Program-made: the position numbers and the translations under genes
Assembly (NCBI RefSeq): GCF_004362525.1
Contig: NZ_SNXS01000012.1
Span: 53,751 to 117,750 of the forward strand
DNA length: 64,000 bases
Direction: 5' to 3'
Origin: Roseateles toxinivorans
GTDB lineage: Bacteria; Pseudomonadota; Gammaproteobacteria; Burkholderiales; Burkholderiaceae_C
The notes under the pieces: model-generated
Databases searched by the model: none
Told to the model about the DNA's origin: nothing
The model's input: the letters and a program-made list of their open reading frames with translations, nothing else
Part shown: positions 8,075 through 16,100 of the stretch, piece after piece
Position numbering within the stretch: the stretch's first letter is position 1
Layout: the number at the start of each line of letters is the position of its first letter

Positions 8075-9097
8075 ATGTCCATGCCCAAATTCCACCGCTA
8101 CGCGCTGGCCGCCGCGCTGGCCCTCACCGCCCTGGTCGGCACCGCGCCGGCCCAGGCCCAGCAACGCGCCATCTGCTACAACTGCCCGCCCGAATGGGCC
8201 GACTGGGGCTCGCAGCTGAAGACCATCAATCAGCGACTGGGCATACAGGTGCCGTCGGACAACAAGAACTCGGGCCAGGCAATTGCTGCGCTGATCGCCG
8301 AGAAGGCCAGCCCGGTGGCCGACGTCGTCTATCTGGGCGGCATCGCCGCCGACCCGGCCCGCGACGCCGGCGTGCTGACGCCCTACAAGCCCAAGGCCTG
8401 GGACAAGATCCCGGCCGGCCTGAAGGACCCCGAGGGCAACTGGTTCGCCATCCACTCGGGCACCCTGGGCCTGTTCATCAACACCGCCGCGCTGGGCGGC
8501 AAGCCGGTGCCGCAGAGCTGGGCCGATCTGCTCAAGCCCGAATACAAGGGCATGGTCGGCTATCTGGACCCGACCTCGGCGGCCGTCGGCCAGCTGGGGG
8601 TGATGGCGGTCAATCTGGCGCTGGGCGGCACCTACGACAACCTCGAGCCGGGCATCAAGTTCTTCAAGGCCCTGGCCAAGAACCAGCCCATCGTGCCCAA
8701 GCAGACCTCGTACGCCCGCGTGATCTCGGGCGAGATCCCGATCCTGCTGGACTACGACTTCAATGCCTACCGCGGCCAGTACACCGACAAGGCCGCCGTG
8801 CGCTTCGTGATCCCCAAGGAGGGCACGGTCGTGTTCCCCTATGTGATGGGGCTGGTCAAGGGTGGGCCGAATGCCGACAACGGCCGCAAGGTACTGGACT
8901 ATGTGCTGTCCGACGAGAGCCAGACGCTTTGGGGCAATGCCTATCTGCGCCCGGTGTTCGCCGAGCATCTGTCGGCCGAGGCCAAGGCCCGCTTCCTGCC
9001 CGACGCCGACTACGCCCGCGCCAAGCCGGTGGATCTGAAGCGCCTGGCCACGGCCCAGCCCAAGATCATCGAGCGCTACAAGAACGAAGTCCAGTAA
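8075..9097 (+). CDS. ABC transporter periplasmic solute-binding protein (family 1/iron-polyamine-phosphonate type)
   Basis: A 340-residue protein with a signal peptide (about residues 1-27, cleavage after AQAQ). The mature protein has the SBP_bac_1/6 layout: a hinge near VVYLGGIA, SWADLLKPEYKGMVGYLDPTSAAVG, the hinge block SGEIPILLDYDFNAYR, and VVFPYVMGLVKGGPN. This family binds ferric iron, polyamines, phosphonates or phosphate esters. The first cysteines (AICYNCP) are unusual at the mature N-terminus. GGAG sits 9 bases upstream of the ATG at 8075, which is preferred to the earlier ATG in frame. Neighbouring GpdQ-like enzyme and DeoR regulator suggest a phosphodiester ligand (inference). Confidence 0.85.
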   Translation: MSMPKFHRYALAAALALTALVGTAPAQAQQRAICYNCPPEWADWGSQLKTINQRLGIQVPSDNKNSGQAIAALIAEKASPVADVVYLGGIAADPARDAGVLTPYKPKAWDKIPAGLKDPEGNWFAIHSGTLGLFINTAALGGKPVPQSWADLLKPEYKGMVGYLDPTSAAVGQLGVMAVNLALGGTYDNLEPGIKFFKALAKNQPIVPKQTSYARVISGEIPILLDYDFNAYRGQYTDKAAVRFVIPKEGTVVFPYVMGLVKGGPNADNGRKVLDYVLSDESQTLWGNAYLRPVFAEHLSAEAKARFLPDADYARAKPVDLKRLATAQPKIIERYKNEVQ

Positions 9098-9119
9098 GCG
9101 ACTCACCGCCCCCCCGGCC

Positions 9120-9917
9120 ATGGTCCTGCTGATACTGCCCACCGCCCTGTTCTTCGGCGCCTTCTTCGTGCTGCCGATGGCACGGCTGTTCCTGGTGGGC
9201 GGCAGCGGGGCCACCGGCTGGGCGGCCTACACGGCCATACTGACCGACGCGAACTACTTCAACGCGCTGCTGGCAACGCTCGGCATCGCCTCGGCCACGA
9301 CCGCGCTGACGCTCTTGATCAGCGGCATCACCGGCGTGTTCCTGCAGCGCCACAAGTTCCCCGGCAACGCGGCGCTGGTGGCGATGCTGACGCTGCCGCT
9401 GGCCTTTCCCGGCGTGGTGATCGGCTTCATGGTCATCATGCTGGCCGGCCGCCAGGGGCTGATAGGCCAGGTCACCGAATGGGCCACCGGAGAGCGCGTG
9501 GTGTTCGCCTATTCGATGCTGGGCCTGTTCATGGGCTACGTCTATTTCTCGATCCCGCGCACCATCCTCACCGTGATGGCCGCGACCGAAAAGCTGGACC
9601 CGCGGCTGGAAGAAGCCGCCCGCTCGCTGGGTGCCTCGCCCTGGCGCGTGGTTGTCGACGTGATCGTGCCGGCCCTGAAGCCGGCGCTGATCTCGGCCGG
9701 CGCGATCTGTTTTGCCACCGCCGTGGGCGCCTTCGGCACCGCCTTCACCCTGGCCACCCGCATCAATGTGCTGCCGATGGTGATCTACACCGAGTTCACG
9801 ATGTCGGCCAATATCGCAATGGCCGCCGCCTTGAGCTTCACGCTGGGCGCGCTCACCTGGTTGGTTCTGGCGCTGGCGCGCACGGCGGCTGGCTCGTCTG
9901 TGGCCGCCGCCGGTTGA
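9120..9917 (+). CDS. ABC transporter permease 1
   Basis: A 265-residue inner-membrane permease with six predicted transmembrane segments and the cytoplasmic EAA loop EEAARSLGASPWRVVVDVIVPAL that contacts the ATPase. The N-terminal segment VLLILPTALFFGAFFVLP is nearly at the start, with no clear start codon upstream in frame, so translation may begin at this ATG or at a non-canonical codon just upstream (the untranslated frame reads KRLTAPPA, typical of permease N-termini). It lies 22 bases after the binding-protein gene. It is separated from its partner permease by 411 bp of hairpin repeats. Confidence 0.88.
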   Translation: MVLLILPTALFFGAFFVLPMARLFLVGGSGATGWAAYTAILTDANYFNALLATLGIASATTALTLLISGITGVFLQRHKFPGNAALVAMLTLPLAFPGVVIGFMVIMLAGRQGLIGQVTEWATGERVVFAYSMLGLFMGYVYFSIPRTILTVMAATEKLDPRLEEAARSLGASPWRVVVDVIVPALKPALISAGAICFATAVGAFGTAFTLATRINVLPMVIYTEFTMSANIAMAAALSFTLGALTWLVLALARTAAGSSVAAAG

Positions 9918-9985
9918 GGCTGAGATGAAATTGATCGACTCGCGACGGTGTACCGGTGCTTTGTCCCTCGACGCGATGGGGTGGC

Positions 9986-10090
9986 AGAGGAGGCGGGGGG
10001 CCGGCCACCACGGGCTGAAGCTTGGGCCGGTCCCTTCGGCCCGACCTCCAGCTTCTTTATGCCCGCCGTGGCCGGCCCCCCACCCCCTCT
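9986..10090 (-). repeat. Long hairpin element E1 (30-bp arms), copy of the same family as E2
   Basis: The 30-base arms at 9986-10015 and 10061-10090 are reverse complements with four mismatches. Inside them is a second stem GAAGCT (10017-10022) with AGCTTC (10050-10055), and GGGCC (10024-10028) with GGCCC (10038-10042). On the minus strand its core begins CGGGCATAAAGAAGC and ends AGCTTCAGCCCG. The same core, in opposite orientation, forms E2 downstream. No coding signal is visible here. Confidence 0.75.
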
Positions 10091-10165
10091 GCGGATACGC
10101 TGGTGACCGCCAACTCCGAGACGTACGAGAGTCTTGCGGCCTTGCGAACCTGCACACCCGCTGCA

Positions 10166-10275
10166 GCAGGGACGAGGGTGTGCCGGTCGCAGCGGGCATA
10201 AGGAAGCCGAAGTTCGGTCCGTTCAGGACCGGACAATGCTTCAGCCCGCAGCGGCCGGCGCGCCCTCGTCCCTGC
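10166..10275 (+). repeat. Long hairpin element E2 (32-bp arms), inverted relative to E1
   Basis: Arms 10166-10197 and 10244-10275 are 32 bases each with four differences; three of these would still pair as G-U in RNA. The inner core has CGGGCATAAGGAAGC, CGGTCC with GGACCG around GTTCA, and GCTTCAGCCCG. The core is closely similar to E1 while the outer arms differ in sequence but stay self-complementary, which suggests that the fold is what is kept. The rest of 9918-10328 holds no gene I can support. Confidence 0.75.
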
Positions 10276-10328
10276 CGCCTCAACCTTTATGCGTCGGATG
10301 TCGCTCCAAGCGCGTCGGAGGATCCGAC

Positions 10329-11153
10329 ATGAACCGCCCGCGCAAACTCTTTGTGCTGCAGCTCGCCTTCACCTTGGCGGTCTGCGCCTTCCTGATCGTG
10401 CCGGTGATCCTGTCCATGCTGGCCGGGCTGACCGTCAACTACATTGCCGGCCTGAGCAGCGGCCTGACCCTGCGCTGGATCTTCGAGGTCTGGGACGGCT
10501 ACCGCGACACCATCTTCCGCTCGGTGGGCATCGCGCTGGCCTGCCTGGTCGTGACCCTGCTGCTGGGCGTGCCCACCGCCTATGTGCTGGCGCGCACACG
10601 CAATCGCGTGGGCCGCTGGATCGAGGAACTGCTGGTGCTGCCGATCGCCATGCCGGGCCTGGCCACGGCCCTGGCGCTGATCGCCAGCTACGGCGCGCTG
10701 CGCGGCTTTCGCACCTCCTTTAGCTTCATCCTGGTCGGCCATGTGCTGTTCACCCTGCCCTTCATGGTGCGCTCGGTGCTGGCCGTGCTGCAGTCCATCG
10801 ATCTCAAAACCTTGGAGGAAGGCGCGGCCTCGCTGGGGGCAGGCTTTGCCCGGCGCTTCTTCGACATCGTGCTGCCCAACTGCCGGCAGGGCATCCTGGC
10901 CGGCTCGCTGATGGTCGTGACCTTGTCGATGGGCGAATTCAATATGACCTGGCTCCTGCACACACCGCTGACCAAGACCCTGCCGGTGGGCCTGGCCGAT
11001 GCCTATGCCTCGCTGCGCCTCGAGGTGGGCAGCGCCTACACGCTGATCTTCTTCATGATGATCGTGCCGCTGCTGCTGGCCATGCAGACGCTGGCCCGGC
11101 CGCGCACGACCAAGTTCATCGCCGACGACGCTACCCCGGACGCCAAACCATGA
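10329..11153 (+). CDS. ABC transporter permease 2
   Basis: A 274-residue inner-membrane permease with about six transmembrane segments. It shows the EAA loop LEEGAASLGAGFARRFFDIVLPNC and typical VLARTRNRVGRWIEELLVLPIAMPGLATALAL. The ATG at 10329 has GGAGG about 8 bases upstream. The longer frame beginning at 10134 translates the hairpin repeat and is rejected. Its stop overlaps the ATPase start by 4 bp (ATGA), so those two are coupled. Together with permease 1 it forms the heterodimeric channel of the importer. Confidence 0.9.
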   Translation: MNRPRKLFVLQLAFTLAVCAFLIVPVILSMLAGLTVNYIAGLSSGLTLRWIFEVWDGYRDTIFRSVGIALACLVVTLLLGVPTAYVLARTRNRVGRWIEELLVLPIAMPGLATALALIASYGALRGFRTSFSFILVGHVLFTLPFMVRSVLAVLQSIDLKTLEEGAASLGAGFARRFFDIVLPNCRQGILAGSLMVVTLSMGEFNMTWLLHTPLTKTLPVGLADAYASLRLEVGSAYTLIFFMMIVPLLLAMQTLARPRTTKFIADDATPDAKP

Positions 11154-12199
11154 CCGCCCCCCTGTCCATTCATCTGCAGGCCTGCGCCAAGACCTTTGCC
11201 GATGGCACCCGCGTGCTGGAGCCGCTCGACGTGCAGATCAAGGCCGGCGAGACCCTGGTGCTGCTGGGCCCCTCGGGCTGCGGCAAGACCACCACTCTGC
11301 GCCTGATCGCCGGGCTGGAGCAGCCCGATGCCGGCGGCAAGGTGCTGTTCGACGGCGTCGATGTGACCCAGCAAAGCATAGAGGCGCGCAATGTCGGCAT
11401 GGTGTTCCAGTCCTACGCGCTGTTCCCGAATATGAGCGTGGCGGAGAACATCGGCTACGGCCTGCGCATACGCAAGCTGCCGGCGGCGGCACAGCGCGAG
11501 CGCGTGGCCGAGATGCTGGAGATGATGCGCATCGCGCCGCTGGCCGACCGTTCGATCGACCAGCTCTCCGGCGGCCAGCGCCAGCGCGTCGCCCTGGCCC
11601 GGGCGCTGGCCGTGCGCCCCCGCGCGCTGCTGCTGGACGAACCGTTGACCGCCCTGGACGCCCAGCTGCGCGACACCCTGCGCGTCGAGATCAACCAGTT
11701 GCTGCGCCGGCTGGCCATCACCACGATCTACGTCACCCACGACCAGGCCGAGGCGATGGCGCTGGGCGACCGCATCATCGTCATGTCCCATGGCCGCGTG
11801 GCCCAGATGGGCACGCCGCACGAGATCTACCACCAGCCCGCCAACCGCTATGTGGCCGGCTTCATCGGCACGATGAACCGGGTGCAGGGCGAGTACCGCG
11901 ACGGCGGGCTTTTCACCTGCCCGGCGGGGCGGCTGCGCTGGCCGGGCGCCCAGGCCTCGGGTGCAGGCGAGCTGTTGTTCCGCCCCGAGGATGTGAGCAT
12001 CGTCGGCGAGGATGAGCCGGCCGATCTGGTGGGCACCGTCACCGCTTCGCTGTACCTGGGCGACCGCACAAGACTGATCGTCGACCTCGGCCAGGCCCAG
12101 CCGCTGACGATGGACTGCCTGGCCCGCAGCGCCCCCGCCGTGGGCCAGAGCGTGCGCCTTCAAGTCGATCCGCAAGGGCTGCTTGCGCTGGCGGCCTGA
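11150..12199 (+). CDS. ABC transporter ATP-binding protein (PotA/FbpC type)
   Basis: A 349-residue ATPase. Walker A is GPSGCGKTT (about residues 43-51), the Q-loop is VFQSYALFPNMSV, the signature is LSGGQRQRVALARAL, Walker B is LLLDEPLTALD, and the H-loop is YVTHDQAEAMAL. The C-terminal 110 residues form a TOBE-type regulatory domain (LLFRPEDVSIV). This places it in the polyamine, iron and 2-aminoethylphosphonate transporter subgroup. It powers uptake with the two permeases and the binding protein of this operon. Start overlaps the permease stop. Confidence 0.93.
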   Translation: MTAPLSIHLQACAKTFADGTRVLEPLDVQIKAGETLVLLGPSGCGKTTTLRLIAGLEQPDAGGKVLFDGVDVTQQSIEARNVGMVFQSYALFPNMSVAENIGYGLRIRKLPAAAQRERVAEMLEMMRIAPLADRSIDQLSGGQRQRVALARALAVRPRALLLDEPLTALDAQLRDTLRVEINQLLRRLAITTIYVTHDQAEAMALGDRIIVMSHGRVAQMGTPHEIYHQPANRYVAGFIGTMNRVQGEYRDGGLFTCPAGRLRWPGAQASGAGELLFRPEDVSIVGEDEPADLVGTVTASLYLGDRTRLIVDLGQAQPLTMDCLARSAPAVGQSVRLQVDPQGLLALAA

Positions 12200-12215
12200 A
12201 CCGAGGGACCTCATC

Positions 12216-13034
12216 ATGCTGATTGCCCAGTTCTCCGACACCCACATCAAGATCCCCGGCAAGCTGGCCTATGGCCGCGTGGACACCGCCAAGATGCTGC
12301 AGGCCAGCGTCGCCCATCTGGCGGCGATGCGACCACAGCCCGACCTGCTGCTGATCACCGGGGACCTGGTGGATCTGGGCCGGCCGGCCGAGTACGAGTT
12401 CCTGAGGTCGCTGCTGGCGCCGCTGCAAATGCCGATGCTGGTGATTGCCGGCAACCACGACGAGCGCCAGGCACTGCGCGAGGCCTTTGCCGACCAGGCC
12501 TATTTCCCGGCCAGCGGCTTCATGCACTACGACACCGGCGGCCGCTGGCCGCTGCGCATCATCGGCCTGGACACCTTGGTGCCCATGGAGGGCCGCGGCG
12601 AGCTGTGTGCCGACCGGCTGGACTGGCTGGCGCAGACCCTGGCCGCCGCACCGACGCAGCCGACGCTGGTGCTGATGCACCACCCGCCCTTCCTGACCGG
12701 CATCGCCCATATGGATGCGCTCGGCCTGAGCGGCCGCGAGGCCTTTGCCGAGATCGTGCGCGACCACCCGCAGATCCAGCTGATACTGTGCGGCCATCTG
12801 CACCGCAGCATCCAGACCACGGTCGGTGGCCGGCCGGTGCTGACCTGCCCCAGCACCGCGCACCAGGTGGCCCTTGATCTGCGGCCCGAAGCGCCCAGCG
12901 CCTTCCGTATGGAGCCCCCCGGCTATATGCTGCACCGCTGGCACGGCGGTCAATTGGTCAGCCATGTGGTGGCGGTGGGCGACTATGCAGGGCCCTATCC
13001 CTTCTTCGAGCCGAGCGGCAAGCTGATCGACTGA
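12216..13034 (+). CDS. GpdQ/CpdA-type metallophosphodiesterase
   Basis: A 272-residue calcineurin-like phosphoesterase. All metal-ligand blocks are present: FSDTHIK (N-terminus), GDLVDLGRP, GNHDERQ, MHHPPF and CGHLHRS. Length and the C-terminal block LHRWHGG...VGDYAGPY resemble Enterobacter GpdQ, a glycerophosphodiesterase of broad phosphodiester specificity, as I remember it. By family knowledge it uses two divalent metals to hydrolyse phosphodiesters. It has no signal peptide, so it would act in the cytoplasm on what the ABC importer brings in. GAGGGA precedes the ATG at 12216. CpdA-like cAMP hydrolysis is the alternative. Confidence 0.85.
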   Translation: MLIAQFSDTHIKIPGKLAYGRVDTAKMLQASVAHLAAMRPQPDLLLITGDLVDLGRPAEYEFLRSLLAPLQMPMLVIAGNHDERQALREAFADQAYFPASGFMHYDTGGRWPLRIIGLDTLVPMEGRGELCADRLDWLAQTLAAAPTQPTLVLMHHPPFLTGIAHMDALGLSGREAFAEIVRDHPQIQLILCGHLHRSIQTTVGGRPVLTCPSTAHQVALDLRPEAPSAFRMEPPGYMLHRWHGGQLVSHVVAVGDYAGPYPFFEPSGKLID

Positions 13035-13035
13035 A

Positions 13036-13079
13036 GTAGCCCGGATGGAATCCGGGGCCCCGGATTCCATCCGGGCTAC
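13036..13079. repeat. 44-bp perfect palindrome of the GTAGCCCGG repeat type
   Basis: The two 22-base halves (13036-13057, 13058-13079) are exact reverse complements with no loop. The sequence starts one base after the phosphodiesterase stop. The GTAGCCCGGATG motif is one I recall as a dispersed repeat in many Proteobacteria. It could also end transcription of the operon, although no T tract follows. Confidence 0.7.
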
Positions 13080-13155
13080 CTAGGGCTTGCAACCGAGTCA
13101 GCTTTGTAGCAAGGTCGGCCGCGCGCGCCTCCATAGCCGCGCAGGGAGAACCGGC

Positions 13156-16100
13156 ATGTCGGATGATCAAGTCGCCGAAACCGCGGCGCTGCAAAGCATC
13201 GCAGCCATGGCCGCGGCCCGCCGCGCCCAGCTGCCCACCACTGACCGGCCCGCGCCCGAGCAGGGCCTGTGGGGTCTGGCGCTGTCGGGCGGCGGCATAC
13301 GCAGCGCCACCTTCTGCTTCGGCCTGCTCAAGGCCCTGGGGCAGAACAAGGTCTTCCATCACTTCGACATCCTGTCCACCGTGTCGGGCGGCGGCTATAT
13401 CGGTTCGACGGTGGGCAAACTGTTCCAGAACGCGCGCGACAGCGGCCAGAGCGCCATCGAGGTCGAGGCGGCACTGGGCGAGGCCGACCGGCGCTGGTTC
13501 GCCTTCTGGCTGCGCGCCAACGGCCGCTACCTGATCCCGCGCGGCGGCCGCGACATGATGTTTGCCGCCGCCAACTTCGGCCGCAATCTGGTTGGCGTGC
13601 ACATCGAGCTGGCCCTGCTCTGTCTGCTCCTGGGCGGGCTGCTGGTCGGCTTCGATCTGCTGATGTGGGGCTGGGCCGACTGCATCTTCAGCGCCAGCAT
13701 GGCAAACGGCGGTTGCTGGCGACCTGGCTGGGTCAGCGTCGATACGCTGGCCGCGCTATCGAACTGGCCGACCCTGTGGCTGCTGCTGCCGCCGGTCATC
13801 TGGTGGGGCGCGGTGCAGGCCACCGCCTACTGGGCCCTGCCGGCCAAGGCCGGTGAGGGTCTGGCGGCGCAGCGCTGGATCATCGCGGCGCTGAGCCTGG
13901 CCGGCGTCTGGAAGCTGGCCAACTACTGGGGCGAAGCCCGCGACACCGCCCCGTCGGCAACGGCCGCGGAAAGCCTGCAGCTGCCCTCGCTGCTGATGCT
14001 GTTTGCCGGCGGGGTGCTGCTGGCCTGGGTGGCCGGCACCCTGATCGCCTGGCGGCTGACGCGCAGGGGCCGCGCGCCCGATCTCTCGCGCAACAAGCTC
14101 ACCGGCGCGCTGGCGCGCACGCTCAAGATAGGGCTGAGCATCGCGGCCCTGGGTCTGGTCGACGGCTTCGCCTGGCTGCTGGCCAATGCCTCGCTGGTCC
14201 AGCATGGCACGGCCGGCGTGGTCATCGGCATCACCGTGGTGGTGCTGCGCACGGTGCTGCCCAAGATCGCCGACCTGCCGCGCAGTCTGACGCCGGGCAC
14301 GCGGATGAATCTGATGGGCCTGATCAACTTCGCCGGCCTGGCGGTGATGGCCCTGCTGCTGGTGTTCTGGGTCAGCCTGCTGCATCGCAATGCCAGTGGC
14401 TCGCTGTTCAACAACGGCGAGCAGGCCCGGGGGCTGCAGTACACGCTGAGCTGGACCTGGCTGGCCGTGCTGGTGCTGCCGCCGCTGGTGATGGTGCTGG
14501 TGTCGCTGCGCAACCGCGAGTTCCTGAACCGTTCGTCACTGTTTTCGTTCTACCGCGCGCGGCTGGTGCGCAGCTATCTGGGTGCGGCCAATGCCAAGCG
14601 CTTTCAGCCCGGCACGCTGGTCGCCACCGCGCCCTACCCGCGCCATCTGGCCGCCGAGGGCCCCCAGGTCGCGGTGCAGGATGTACACCCCGATGACGAC
14701 GAGGCCATGGCCGACTACCAGCCCCATCTGGCCGGCGGCCCCATCCACCTGCTGAATGCCTGCGTCAACCAGACCCGCGACCCGCGCGGCGGCCTGTTCA
14801 ATCAGGACCGCAAGGGCCTGCTGATGACGGTGGGCCCGCGGGGCAGCGTGCGCGTGGGCCAGGACGACTGGCGCGCGGTGGACTCCAGTGGCAGCCTGAG
14901 CCTCGGCGCCTGGATGGCGATCTCGGGCGCGGCGGTGGCGCCCGGTCTGGGCGGCAGCACGCGCTCGGGCATGGCCGCGCTGCTCACCATGGCCGGCATA
15001 CGGCTGGGCTATTGGTGGGACAGCACGGCGCTGGCGCGGCGCGCCGGCGAGGTGCTGCCGCCCATCGTCGGCAAGTATGGCCAGCTGCTCAATGAGCTGC
15101 GCGGCCGCTTCGACGGCAATCAGCGTCGCGATTGGTTCCTCAGCGATGGCGGCCATTTCGAGAACACCGGCGCCTATGCGCTGCTGCGCGAGGAATGCAA
15201 GCTGATCGTCGTCGCCGACTGCGGCGCCGATCCCCGCTATGCCTTCGGCGACCTGGAGAATCTGGTGCGCAAGGCCCGCATCGATCTGCAGACCGAGATC
15301 ACCTTCCTGAAGCCCAGGCTCGGCGCGGCCAACGACCCGGCCATGGCGCCCTGCGTGTTCGGGTCGCTGAACGATCTGGTTTCGCCGGAGAGCCATGCCT
15401 GCCTGGCGCTGGCCCGCATCAGCTACGGGCGCAGCGACAAGGTCGGCCACATGGTCATCGTCAAACCGAATATGTGTCAGGCGGTGCCCGTCGATCTGGT
15501 CAATTTCAAGGCCGACAACCCGCTGTTCCCGCAGGAGCCGACGACCGATCAGTTCTTCAGCGAGGCGCAGTGGGAGAGCTACTTCCAGCTGGGCCACACG
15601 CTGGGCCGCCAGCTCGACGCCAGCTTCCTGGCCCAGGTGCAGCGCCACGCCGAGATGCTGTTCGAGATCGACGACGGCAGCGTCGTCACGCAGGACGCCG
15701 AGGGCAAGGCCAAGAGCGTGGCCGCACCCAAGCGCCTGCCCTCGCGCATCGCGGCCACCGGCGCCGTCACCGCCTCGGTCAGCCTCGGCGCGCTGGCCAC
15801 GCTGGGCGCCACCGCCTGGCAGACGGTGGACAGCCAGTTGCAGGCGATCGAGAAGTCCAAGCGGGTGGACCCCGGCGTGCTCAAGGAATTGACCGATCTG
15901 TACGGCAAGCTGGCCCCCAGCGCCGCGGCGGCCTCCGGCGTCGAGGCCAAGGACACACGGCTGGGCGAAATGGCCACCGCCCTGCTGCGCATCAGCGATG
16001 CCGCCTGCACCGGCAACAACACCCAGGCCTTCAAGCAATCGGCGCTGATGCAGATGATCCTCAACAACACCAAGAAGAGCTGCGCCGAGGCCTCGCCCAA

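Noticed and set aside
10134..10328. A longer start for permease 2
   Set aside because: The extra 65 codons translate the E2 hairpin; the ATG at 10329 has GGAGG upstream and gives normal length.
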